Positions 35,089 to 46,068 of a stretch of DNA of 64,000 nucleotides are shown piece after piece. The translations under genes and the position numbers were made by a program. The number at the start of each line of letters is the position of its first letter. Positions within the stretch are counted from its first letter, which is position 1. Source of the DNA: Panonychus citri (taxonomy: Eukaryota > Arthropoda > Arachnida > Trombidiformes > Tetranychidae); contig NW_026515520.1 in NCBI RefSeq assembly GCF_014898815.1, positions 124,001 to 188,000 on the forward strand. Reading direction: 5' to 3'. Below the pieces are notes generated by a model that was given only the letters and a program-made list of their open reading frames with translations, ran no database searches and was not told the DNA's origin.

Positions 35089-35288
35089 TTGAATAGTTAC
35101 TAACTGATAATCAAAGAAAACAGATTAGAAAACGTAACTTTTACTATTAAGACAAATGCCAGCAAGATAAATTAAACTCTATCTAAATCACCAGCTGATT
35201 GTAAGCTAATAAGTCAATACATTTAGATGATTTTGTAAGCTCAAGAGGAGCGGCTTTTTTGAAAAAGAATAAATGGTTCTGAGAGAGA

Positions 35289-35356
35289 TGAGAGCGATTT
35301 TGAACAAGTTCAGCCATCAATTTAAGAACTGGTGTAGTGACCTGATGTAGATGATA
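35289..35356 (-). pseudogene. Fragment of XPO7 exon 7, inverted
   Basis: On the minus strand it reads LHQVTTPVLKLMAELVQNRS, matching XPO7 exon 7. Downstream on the same strand comes a stretch (about 35186-35265) also found in direct orientation just before the intact COG1 (40434-40540), then the COG1 copy. So this block is an inverted copy of an XPO7-fragment plus COG1 arrangement. Confidence 0.8.
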
Positions 35357-35794
35357 TGCTTTCAAAGCAATTAAGTTATCAGACTAACCATATAAAATAA
35401 AAAAAAAATACCAGAAAAGCAGATGCATTTTTGACATTAAAATTTTTGTATGAATATTTATGTTGAAATTCAATATTTTTATGATAATTCAACCTTTTTT
35501 GTGTGAAGATTGAGTTCAACTCATTAAGTAATTAAAAATTTTAAAAAATGGTAAAATTTTCTAATTAAATGTATTTCATTCAGTTTGCTAAAATTTTGCT
35601 TTTTAAGATATTCTAGCAATTATTATTACAATTATTATTATTGGCTATTACTAATATTAGTATTAGTAATACCATCGATATTAAAGCTTAAGAGAACAGT
35701 TTGAAATTTCAAAGTTTTCATATAGGGAAGGGTTAGAGTAACAATTAGAGTAGGACTGTGGATGAAGAGAATTCAATAATTGTCTAAAATCTAT
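35357..35794. other. Junction between inverted and direct COG1 copies
   Basis: AT-rich spacer at the head-to-head junction. Contains a perfect hairpin at 35647-35670 (ATTACTAATA, loop TTAG, TATTAGTAAT), in a position where a fold-back could have formed. Confidence 0.5.
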
Positions 35795-36955
35795 ATGGAA
35801 AACATTGGAATCTTATTTGAAAGATCTTCAATCGATCAAATTATTTTGGCCAAAAATGCTCTCGTAAAAGAAGTAGAAAAAAAGAAAGATGATATTAAAG
35901 CAGTTATTGGGTAAGGAATTTGATTTTCTATTCTCTTTCTTTCTAATTAATCATCATCATTATGATCAATATTTTCTCTTTGGTTTCTCACAGGGAAAAG
36001 TATAAGGATTTGATTGGTATATCAGATAATTTAAAAGTGATGGCTCTTACCTGTGATATTGTTGTAAAATCACAACATCTGAATAAGGCTGTCAATCATT
36101 TTAAATCGAGAGAAAACCAAGTCAATGTCATAGATGAACGAAAAGATCATACACTGGAATATGATTTAATGGTCAAATCTAAAATAATTTTGAGAGCTCC
36201 ATCCAAGGTGAGATCTTTTAATTTCTTAAATTATCGTTATTGTTTTCTTATTGTTTTCTTTTCTGTTCACGATTCCAACAATTGGTTAAATTGTTCGATA
36301 ATCAATTCGAATCGACTTGTGCCAATCTGTTTGGAAATATTTTGGATACTTGCCGATTATCCTATTTAGTGTTCATTGAAGACATGGAACTGGCCGATTT
36401 TTCAACTGTATTAAGGGAAATGGTCAACAATTGGATTGAAAGAATTGTGAAAAATATTATGCCTCGATTCTATGAAACTGTGAATAAAGTGAAGTCAATA
36501 GTTGTCTTGACGAGATCCTTGGATAGTGTCAACTCTCGACTGGAATATGAAAACTGGGAGCAAACAAATGAAATTTTATTCGATAATAAAATTAACATTT
36601 GGAACTTTTTCCTGAAAGATATTACCATGGAAGTAATAGAAAATTTGATCGACTTCGGTCTGAACGAGGCTTATTCATTACTAGAAAATTCAATTGAATC
36701 GCAATTTGCTGTTGATAAACAGAGTGGTTCGAAAGTCGATGTGGTTTGGAGAGAAGAAAATTTCGATTCGAAAGCTTTCGCTCTTTTCGAAGAGAACATT
36801 AAAATATGTCAACCGTTCGGTGAAAAGATTAAAACGATTTCTGATCAATTATCGTTAATCCATTCAAAATTTTCAGGGCCAAACAAGATAGCTCAATATC
36901 GAGTAATTATCGAGAATTTCTCATTCATTTTTGTAGCAAGAATCACAAAAATATT
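35795..36955 (+). pseudogene. Broken COG1 copy b
   Basis: Direct-orientation copy beginning at ATG 35795 with an exon 1 like that of COG1 and a normal donor. Exon 2 starts near 35995 and is well kept (EKYKDLIGISDNLKVMALTCDIV). The intron then runs directly into mid-exon 3 (DSNNQLVKLFDNQFESTC-like), so the start of exon 3 and its acceptor are deleted. The rest follows COG1 to about 36865 and is then joined to an earlier exon 3 piece (GPNKIAQY) out of order. Confidence 0.85.
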
Positions 36956-37429
36956 CCCACAAAAAATATTTTGGAAAACCCCAAAATCTGAATGTATCTT
37001 TCAATCATTTTAAATCAAGTAAAAACAAGTCACCATCGTTAAATTAGATGAACGCAAAGATCATTTTGTTAATTATTATAATTTTATTATTTAATTTAAT
37101 TTTGATTGCAAAAATGAGTGTTCCTGATTTCTTATTGTTTTCTTTTCTGTTCACAGATTTAGGATTATTTAAATAATAATGAAATGGAACCTGCAATTGG
37201 ACATTATTTGGAGATTTTTTGGAGACACGATTCCAACAGTTAGTTAAATAATTTGATGATCAATTCGAATCGATCTGTGTAAATCTTTTTGGAAATATTT
37301 TCGATACTTGCCGATTATCATATTTAGTGTTTATAGAAGACATGGGACTGGCCGATTTTCTAACTAAATTAAAAAAATGTCAACAATTGAATTGAAAGAA
37401 TCGCAAAAAATGCATCATCGAAATTTCAT
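36956..37429 (+). pseudogene. Broken COG1 copy c (mosaic)
   Basis: Mosaic of an exon 2 end (NHFKSSKNKS-like), the intron 2 polypyrimidine tract with TTCTGTTCACAG, and exon 3 pieces (RFQQLVK, NLFGNIFDTCRLSY, MGLADFLTKL) with stop codons and deletions. Confidence 0.8.
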
Positions 37430-38033
37430 TAAGGTAAAATATAAAGATTTGATTGTTATTTCAGACAATTCAAAAGTTTTGGCTCAAACCTGTGATATTG
37501 TTGGAAAATCAGAAAATCTGACTGAATCTTTCAATCATTTCAAATTTAAAGAAAATCAAGTGACAGTCATTAAATTAGATGGACCCAAAGATCATACACT
37601 CGAATACGATTTAATGGTCAAATTTAGAATGATTTTGAAAGCTACGTCCAAGGTGAGAATGATCTTTCACTTTCTCAAATCATCATTCTTGTTTTCTTAT
37701 TGTTTTCTTTTCTGTTCACAGATTTGAAATTATTATGATAATAATAAAATAGAACCAGCAATTGGACACTATTCACAAGTATGTTAGGTTCTCAAGATTT
37801 AGAGAAATCGAAAATCAATTAAAACGGCCAAACAAGATAGCTCAATATGGAAAAATTATCAAGAATTTCTCTTTCATTTTGGTAGAAAGAATCACCAGGA
37901 ATGAAGAATTTTCGAATGAAGACAGCAACTTTGTACGAGCTAAAGTTATATCTTTTCTCCATTGCATCAAGATAATATTTCACAAAGAACCAAACTACAA
38001 ACGTGATAAGGATTTTTTGAGCAATCAAGAATA
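37430..38033 (+). pseudogene. Broken COG1 copy d (mosaic)
   Basis: Exon 2-like sequence (KYKDLIVISDNSKVLAQTCDIVGKS) with its donor, intron and acceptor, then exon 3 starting with a TGA where the intact gene has TGG. Continues through AIGHYSQV- and KIAQYGKIIKNFSFILVERITRN-like parts, then leaves homology. More diverged than copies a and b. Confidence 0.82.
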
Positions 38034-38131
38034 ATCAATTGACCACCACAATAATCATTGTCATTATCTCTCTCTTCATATTAATTAATTATTGTTTTAC
38101 CCATTTTTGAAATTTGGAAAAATTCAATCAA

Positions 38132-40433
38132 ATGGAATCAAATTCAGTTGAATATTGTATCATTGGTGTCCAAATATTATCTCAATTAACATGTGAAGTT
38201 AATCAAATTAGTGGAGATGAGGCAAGTCGGTCAATAGCAAAACAAAGGAAAATAGCCTCTTCTTTTCGAGATACACTTCTTTATGAAATATTTCAAATAT
38301 CTCATGACTTTTTGAGAAGAGCCTTGGAAATTTGGAAAAATACCAATTTTGAAGATACAAATCAAAAAACATTGATCCATCAACTTCTCCGATTATCGCT
38401 TTCGTGTCTAATATTTGATTTCATTGGCACCTCACCTGATGAGTCTTCTGATGACCTTACGACGGTCCAGATACCAACAAACTGGAAACCAGCTTTCCTG
38501 GATTTTAATACTCTTCAACTCTTTTTTGATCTCTACCGGTGCTTACCGTCAGCTTTATCACCTTTAGTAAGTTAATTGTGCTATAATATCTTCTTAGATG
38601 TTTAATTAGTTGTTTGATTAATTATCAAAAAAAAGAATGAAGTCATTTAAATCCATTTAATTGTTATCTCATTATCTCATAGGCTCTCTCCTGCTTGGTT
38701 CAAATTGCTTCAGTCCGCCGATCACTGTTCAGCAATCAAGAACGTGCCAAATTTCTGATGCAGTTAGTCAATGGTGTTCGATACATATTGGAAAATCCTA
38801 ATGGACTATCAGATCAAAGTTGTTATCATGAGTTTTGTCGCTTATTAGCTCGTCTAAAATCCAATTTCCAGCTTAGTGAGCTTGTCAAGGTCGACGGTTA
38901 TGCTGAAACAATCGCACTTATCACCAAATTCACCGTAACAAGTTTACAGATGTGCCAATGTCCACCCAATTCGATTCATTATTTGTTGAATCTTTGGCAA
39001 AGAATGGTGGCATCTGTACCTTACGTTAAGGCCCAAGAACCGCATCTTCTTGAAACTTACACACCGGAAGTGACCCGAGCCTACATTACGTCAAGATTAG
39101 ATGCAGTAGCTCGGATTGTTAATGAAGGTTTAGAAAGTCCTTTTGAAGATATTGGAATGATTCAACAGCAATTAGAGCAATTATCGACCATAGCTCGTTG
39201 TGAATATGAAAAAACTTGTGCACTCATCGTTCAATTGTTTGATCAAACCGCACAAACATACCAAGAGTTGTTACGTGCTAATCCATCACCAAGAGTTGAA
39301 GTGACAATTGCTGAAGGACAACTCACATGGCTTGTTTATATCATTGGTGCTGCTATTGGGGGTAGAGTCTTTTTGAATAGCACCGAAGAACATGATCAAA
39401 TGGATGGCGAATTGGCTTGCAGAGTATTACAGTTGATGCAGTTAACTGATGCTCGGCTAGCTCAAGGTGGCTTTTGTGAGGAGTTAGAGTTGGCAATTCT
39501 CAGCTTTTTTGAACAATTTCGTAAAATTTACATTGGAGATCAAGTTCAGAAAACATCAAAAGTATATCGTCGCCTATCAGAGTATTAGGACTAAGCGAGG
39601 AAACTCAAGTTCTCAGCATATTTGTTAGAAAGATAATCACAAATCTAAAATATTGGGGTGTCAGTGAAATGATCATCTCGAAAACTTTACAAATTCTCAA
39701 TGATTTATCCGTCGGCTACAGTAGTGTACGAAAACTGGTCAAACTAGAGGAAGTTCAGTTCATCCTAAGCAACCATGCAAGTGATCATTTCCCATTCCTG
39801 AGCAACGCTGCTCCAATCAATCAGATGCGATGTCGATCAACATTTTACACATCATTGGGTAGATTGTTGATGATCGATCTCGGTGAAGATGAGGAGAAAT
39901 TTGAAGTTTTCATGAGGCCTCTAACCGCAGCCTTCGATGCTCTTGGATCAATGCTTCTTTCACCTGATCCCTCAATCTATGATACAGAGGAAGCAAAGGT
40001 AAATTCACCATTACAATTGATCTTCCAGTAAATATTAATCAATATCAATCTAATTTACAGAAAGCTTTAATTGGAATAGCCAGAGACCTTCGTGGCCTTG
40101 TCTATGCATTCAATACCAAAACCAATTATATGATGTTCTTTAATTGGATGTAAGTAAAATTGTTCAAAAATCTTTTTTTTATTCCAATTCGTAAATTGTC
40201 CTAATTATGATTATTATTATTTTTCTTATTCTATTCTAGTTATCCTGCTTACACTCCCATTTTCCACCGAGCCATCGATCTATGGTATCATCTACATCAG
40301 GTCACTACACCAGTTCTTAAATTGATGGCTGAACTTGTTCAAAATCGCTCTCAAAGGCTCCAATTTGATGTATCATCTCCAAATGGTGTTCTTTTATTCA
40401 GAGAAACAAGTAAAATGATAGTCAACTTTGGAA
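38132..40433 (+). pseudogene. Near-identical partial duplicate of XPO7 (exon 4 to mid exon 7)
   Basis: Bases 38134-40433 match 47114-49414 of the XPO7 gene. Reading through, exons and introns look identical; the one difference I found is a missing A near 39581 (TATCAGAGTATT against TATCAGAAGTATT). That base loss shifts the frame, and exon 5' ends at RRLSEY-stop. At the left breakpoint an ATG (38132) fuses in frame to the first codon of exon 4. All internal splice sites are preserved, so a truncated protein of about 440 residues is conceivable. At the right breakpoint exon 7 is cut after MIVNFG and joins the COG1 upstream sequence. It is a very recent segmental copy, or an assembly duplication. 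Confidence 0.9.
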
Positions 40434-40614
40434 TTATTTATTCTTTTTCAAAAAAGCCGCTTCTCTTGAACTGACAAAAGCAGCTCAATGTATTGACTTA
40501 CAATCAGCTGGTGATTTAGATAGAGTTTAATTTATCTTGTAGGCATTTGTCTGATTAGCAAAATCTACGTTTTCTAATCTGTTTGTCTTTGAATATCATT
40601 TAGTAATTACTTAA

Positions 40615-42890
40615 ATGGAAAACATTGAGATCTTATTTGAAAGATCTCCAATCGATCAAATTGTTTTGGCCAAAAATACTCTTTTGAAAGAAAAAGAGAA
40701 AAAGAAAGATGATCTTAAGTCGATTCTTGGGTAAGTAATTAGTTTTAAATCTTTTTTATATTTAATCATTAATATGATCAATATTTTCTCTTGGTTTCTC
40801 ACAGGGAAAAGTATAAAGATTTGATTGTAATCTCAGATAATTTAAAAGTGATGGCTCTTACCTGTGATATTGTTGAAAAATCACAAAATCTGAATAAGGC
40901 GATCAATCATTTCAAATCAAGAGAAAACCACAAACGCAAAAATCATACACTGGAATATGATTTAATGGTCAAATCTAAAATGATTTTGAGAGCTCCATCC
41001 AAGGTTAGAATGATCTTTCACTTTCTCAAATCATCATTCTTTTTTTCTTATTGTTTTCTTTTCTGTTCACAGATTTGGGATTATTTAGATAATAATAAAA
41101 TAGAATCAGCAATTGGACACTATTCACAAGTATGTTGGGTTCTCGAAGATTTGGAGAAAATTTCCGAAAATCAATTAAAAGGGCCAAACAAGATAGCTCA
41201 ATATGGAACAATTATCAAGAATTTCTCTTTCATTTTGGTTGAACGAATCACCAGAAATATTGAATATGTCGACCCACCTTGTGATCAACACGAAATCCGA
41301 TCAAATTTAACTTGTTGTTCAAATTTACTTTCTCTCAAACCTGAACAATTATTGGAAATTTTTTTGGAAACACGATTCCAACAATTGGTTAAATTGTTCG
41401 ATAATCAATTCGAATCGACTTGTGCCAATCTTTTTGGAAATATTTTCGATACTTGCCGATTGTCCTATTTAGTGTTCATTGAAGACATGGAACTGGCCGA
41501 TTTTCTATGTAAATTAAGGGAAATGGTCAACAATTGGATTGAAAGAATTGTGAAAAATATTATGCCTCGATTCTATGAAACTGTGAATAAAGTTAATTCA
41601 ATAGTCGTCTTGACGAGATCCTTGGATAGTGTCAACTCTCGACTGGAATATGGAAACTGGGAGCAAATAAACGAAATTTTATTTGATAATAAAATTAACA
41701 TTTGGAACTTTTTCCTGAAAAAGGTAACCATGGAAGCGATGAAAAATTTAATCACCTCTGGTCTGAACGAGGCTTATTCATCACTGGAAAAATCGATTGA
41801 ATCGCAATTTACTATCGATAAAGAAACAGGTTTGAAAGTCGATGTGGTTTGGAAAGAAGGAAATTTCGATCGGAAAGCTTTCGCTCTTTTCGAAGAGAAC
41901 ATTAAAATATGTCAACCGTTTGGTGAAAAGATTAATATGATTTCGGATCAATTATCGTTAATCCATCCAAAAGGACTGATCCCTTGTAACGACAAACAGA
42001 GATTACAATCTTTTTTCACTTCAATTTTAACATCAAAGCTGGAAGAATTCATACGAAAGAATATTTGTCAAGAAAATTCGAAGTTACTTGTGATGGCCAA
42101 TATTTATCGAACTCTCGTATTTGGATGTGCTCAATTTAAAAATGTCCACAATTTATGGTCTCATCATGAAATTGGTTGGAGTCGGTCTCGCCTTCTATTA
42201 CAAAAGACCTACAATGAACTTTTCTTTGATTATTTTTCTCAACAATCAACTGATTTAATCCAAGATTTTTCTGATCAAATGAATTTTATAAGCTTGGAAA
42301 AATTTTTGGAAATGTACTCCAATTGGGAAGAGCTTCCAATTGACCAAATGGTCTCAACAACAATTCCGGTTCGAGCTTCCAATCCGCTATATCAATTATT
42401 AAGGAAGCTGAACAGCGAAATCAATGCGGTTGGTGCTCATACTATGAACAAAACAATCATCAAAAATGTATTAATGGAGATCATGTTGAAGCTCATCAAT
42501 CTCTATGACAAAACGCTGGCGAGAATAGTTGTGGATGTGCCAAAGAATATTCAAAAAAAACAAATAATTCAATTGAATTTCGATATTCTCTTTATAAATG
42601 AATTGGCTTCTCTGGATCAATCAACTATTGAAATTAAGGAGAAATTGCAAAATATGATTGACCCTTTTGATTATCATATTATGGAACCTCATATTTCATC
42701 GTCAATTCTGAAATATAAGAAGAATAATCAACTTATATTTAGTAATTTGATTGATCAATCAAAAATTGTTTCCTCGTCCCTTTCCAAACAATCAACTGTT
42801 AAAACTGATTCTTCGAATCCTATGATAATCCATTCTTTAAACTTCGAGTTACCAACTCTACAAATTTTGAAAAGTAAAATTAATTTGTAA
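40615..42890 (+). CDS. COG1: Conserved oligomeric Golgi complex subunit 1, intact copy
   Basis: COG1, a lobe-bridging subunit of the COG tethering complex for intra-Golgi retrograde transport. Three exons: 40615-40730, 40805-41003 and 41073-42890, in matching phases, giving 710 residues. The 69-base second intron is itself open in frame, so intron retention would not break the protein. N-terminus: LFERSPIDQIVLAKNTLLKEKEKKKDDLKSILGEKYKDLI, matching the human EIRGLERQVRAEIEHKKEELRQMVGERYRDLI block. C-terminus: LNSEINAVGAHTMNKTIIKNVLMEIM and MIDPFDYHIMEPHISSSILKY, matching human SLCQEINRVGGHALPKVTLQEML and LIDPFDLDVFTPHLNSNL. It is shorter than human COG1 (980), mainly in the middle. The bases just upstream (40434-40540) contain an open stretch also seen near inverted copy a, possibly an old exon relic. 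Confidence 0.88.
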
Positions 42891-43045
42891 AAATTAATGG
42901 ATTCGAAAGAGAAAAACTTACCACCAACAATGATAAATTGGACATTGATGATTTCGCGACTGTTAGTCTTTTTCTTCTCAATATAAATTATTTTGTTTAA
43001 CGAAACTGTTCATTCCAGTGATCAATTTATTTAGTTGTTTTGATT

Positions 43046-45506
43046 ATGAAGAATAAATCAAAGAAACGAGTTGATTTGGAACGGAAAAGTGATACTCCAA
43101 CAGTGGCCATCGCTCCATCTGATTATCAACATCTTTACGCCGGTGGTAGCACTACAAAGGATCGTAAACAATTGGTTGTCGAAGAGCCGAAACAGAGTGG
43201 AAGACAAGCCAATCTTTTTCGAAAGAGTGACACTCCAACAGTGGCTATTGCTCCTTCTGATTATCAACACCTTTACGCCGCCGATGATATTTCTAAGAAT
43301 GGTAAACAAATGGTCGGAGGGAAGTCGAGACAAGTTGGTAAACAAGCAAATCTCATGCATAAGAGTGACACTCCAACAGTGGCTATCGCTCCTTCTGATT
43401 ATCAACATCTTTACGCCGCCGGTAGCACTACAAAGGATCGTAAACAAGTTGCTGTTGAGGAGCCGAAAAAAGTGGTTGGAGGGAAGTCGAGACAAGTTGG
43501 TAGACAAGCAAATCTTATTCGTAAGAGTGAAACTCCAACAGTGGCTATCGCTCCCTCTGATTATCAGCACCTTTACGCCGCCGATACTATTTCTAAAGAT
43601 CGGAAACAAGTGGTTGTCGAGGAGCCGAAAAAAGTGGTTGGAGGGAAGTCGAGACAAGTTGGTAGACAAGCAAATCTTATTCATAAGAGTGACACTCCAA
43701 CAGTGGCCATCGCTCCTTCTGACTATCAGCACCTTTACGCCGCTGATACTATTTCTAAAGATCGGAAACAAGTGGCTATTGAGGAGCCGAAAAGAGCGAG
43801 CAGAAGTCAACAAGCTGATTTAAGAAAGAAAAGTGATACACCGACTGTCGCTATCGCCCCGTCTGATTATCAACACCTTTATGCCGCCGATGATATTTCT
43901 AAGAATGGTAAACAAGTGGTTGTCGAGGAGCCAAATCAAAGTGGAAAACAAGCCAATCTTATTCGTAAGAGTGAAACTCCAACAGTGGCTATCGCTCCCT
44001 CTGATTATCAGCACCTTTACGCCGCCGATACTATTTCTAAAGATCGGAAACAAGTGGTTGTCGAGGAGCCGAAAAAAGTGGTTGGAGGGAAGTCGAGACA
44101 AGTTGGTAGACAAGCAAATCTTATTTATAAGAGTGACACTCCAACAGTGGCTATCGCTCCCTCTGACTATCAGCACCTTTACGCCGCTGATACTGTTTCT
44201 AAAGATCGGAAACAAGTGGTTGTTGAGGAGCCGAAAAGAGCGAGCAGAAGTCAACAAGCTGATTTAAGAAAGAAAAGTGATACGCCAACTGTCGCTATCG
44301 CTCCCTCAGATTATCAACACCTTTACACCGCCGATGCGATTTTTAAAGATCGGAAACAAGTAGCTGTCGAGGAGCCAAATCAAAGGGGAAGACGAGCCAA
44401 TCTCATGCATAAGAGTGAAACTCCAACAGTGGCTATCGCTCCCTCTGATTATCAGCACCTTTACGCCGCCGATATTATTTCTAAAGATCGGAAACAAGTG
44501 GTTGTCGAGGCCGAAAAAGTGGTTGGAGGAAGTCGAGACAAGTTGGTAAACAAGCAAATCTCATGCATAAGAGTGACACTCCAACAGTGGCTATCGCTCC
44601 TTCTGACTATCAGCACCTTTACGCCGCTGATACTATTTCTAAAGATCGGAAACAAGTGGCTGTTGAGGAGCCGAAAAGAGCGAGCAGAAGTCAACAAGCT
44701 GATTTAAGAAAGAAAAGTGATACGCCAACTGTCGCTATCGCTCCCTCAGACTATCAACACCTTTACACCGCCGATGCGATTTTTAAAGATCGGAAACAAG
44801 TAGCTGTCGAGGAGCCAAATCAAAGGGGAAGACGAGCCAATCTCATGCATAAGAGTGAAACTCCAACAGTGGCTATCGCTCCTCTGATTATCAGCACCTT
44901 TACGCCGATACTATTTCTAAAGATCGGAAACAAGTGGTTGTCGAGGAGCCGAAAAAAGTGGTTGGAGGGAAGTCGAGACAAGTTGGTAGACAAGCAAATC
45001 TTATTTATAAGAGTGACACTCCAACAGTGGCTATCGCTCCCTCTGACTATCAGCACCTTTACGCCGCTGATACTGTTTCTAAAGATCGGAAACAAGTGGT
45101 TGTTGAGGAGCCGAAAAGAGCGAGCAGAAGTCAACAAGCTGATTTAAGAAAGAAAAGTGATACGCCAACTGTCGCTATCGCTCCCTCAGATTATCAACAC
45201 CTTTACACCGCCGATGCGATTTTTAAAGATCGGAAACAAGTAGCTGTCGAGGAGCCAAATCAAAGGGGAAGACGAGCCAATCTCATGCATAAGAGTGAAA
45301 CTCCAACAGTGGCTATCGCTCCCTCTGATTATCAGCACCTTTACGCCGCCGATATTATTTCTAAAGATCGGAAACAAGTGGTTGTTAACCAACGTTCTAA
45401 TCGTCTTCAATCCGATGGTATTTCTAATGATATAATCGAATTTGTTTTCAGTTTTATTCAACGGCAGCCCAAAAAATATTACATCAAGCGAAAAACTAAA
45501 AATTGA
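43046..45506 (+). CDS. Novel tandem-repeat protein (about 16 TPTVAIAPSDYQHLY repeats), frame broken twice
   Basis: Not recognised. From ATG 43046 a short basic start (MKNKSKKRVDLERK) leads straight into repeats of KS(D/E)TPTVAIAPSDYQHLY followed by a variable Lys/Arg/Gln/Val linker (for example DRKQVVVEEPKK, then GGKSRQVGRQANLI or RASRSQQADLRK). About ten repeats are in the first frame, and the next blocks continue in two other frames after one-base losses near 44530 and 44880. The last block ends with a unique tail (NQRSNRLQSDGISND... to KRKTKN, stop at 45504-45506). Without the breaks it would be about 820 residues. No signal peptide, membrane segment or cysteine pattern is seen. The core contains YQHL, which fits YxxL/YxxPhi sorting or SH2-type short motifs; that function is inference. 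Neighbours: COG1 stop 155 bases upstream, XPO7 start 560 bases downstream, all on plus. Confidence 0.6.
43085..45384 (+). repeat. Coding tandem array with 444-base higher-order repeat
   Basis: The core recurs about every 125-165 bases. Three-core blocks recur as higher-order units: the same GAGTGACACT site lies at 43687, 44131, 44571 and 45011, spacings of 444, 440 and 440. The last two spacings each lack four bases, giving the two frame breaks. Blocks 44131-44570, 44571-45010 and 45011-45384 are almost identical, so the array has grown recently by unequal exchange. Confidence 0.92.
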
Positions 45507-46068
45507 TTTTATTGCTCGAATCTAAAATCAATTCCATTAAATTGTTAATCATTTCGATTCAATATTTTCGTAACTCCATCTCTGTGAAGTAAATGTAACT
45601 TTCCACAACCATACGGTTAAAACTCATGTGACTTTTCATTAAACAAGAAAAAAGTTTTAATTAAATTTTGTGTCAACTTAATTGTTTAATTATTTTCTTC
45701 CAGATTAATATTTCATTTGAACAGTTTTCTATTTGGTCTAATCGAAAATCATCAACAATCAATTTCTTTCTTAAACTGGTTAATTCTCTTTCTACTTTTT
45801 CATTTCTTTCTTTCCTTTTTTTTCCTCTTTCTTCAGTCACTTTTTTTTTCTCTGTCTCTCTTTTCTCTCTTTCTTCTACTTGCTTTCTCTTTCTTCCTTC
45901 ATCTTCTGTCTCATTTCTCACTTTCTCTCTCACTCTTGCATCCAAATTTTCTTTTTTTTTCTAATATACTGTCTTTATTTCTCAATTGATTTAATTCTAA
46001 TTCAGGTCTATCTTCTTGGTCAATCGTCTAATGTTTTATATCTAATTGGTTAAACAATTGATTACAAA
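45507..46068. promoter_or_regulatory. Spacer and XPO7 upstream region
   Basis: AT-rich, then a pyrimidine-rich stretch (45770-45960, TTTCTTTC/CTCTTT words) upstream of the XPO7 ATG. Likely the XPO7 promoter/5' UTR. No other motif seen. Confidence 0.45.

Noticed and set aside
40791..41003. COG1 start at the intron 1/exon 2 boundary
   Set aside because: Exon 1 at 40615-40730 gives the conserved COG1 N-terminus with matching splice phase, so no internal start is needed.
43058..43813. Long antisense open frame through the repeat array
   Set aside because: It is an automatic by-product of a stop-free repeat with a unit length divisible by three; no independent start context or splice signal.
43085..45384. 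Regularly spaced repeats resembling a CRISPR array
   Set aside because: The repeat is coding, spacing varies between about 125 and 165 bases, the spacers are themselves related, and the context is eukaryotic with introns.
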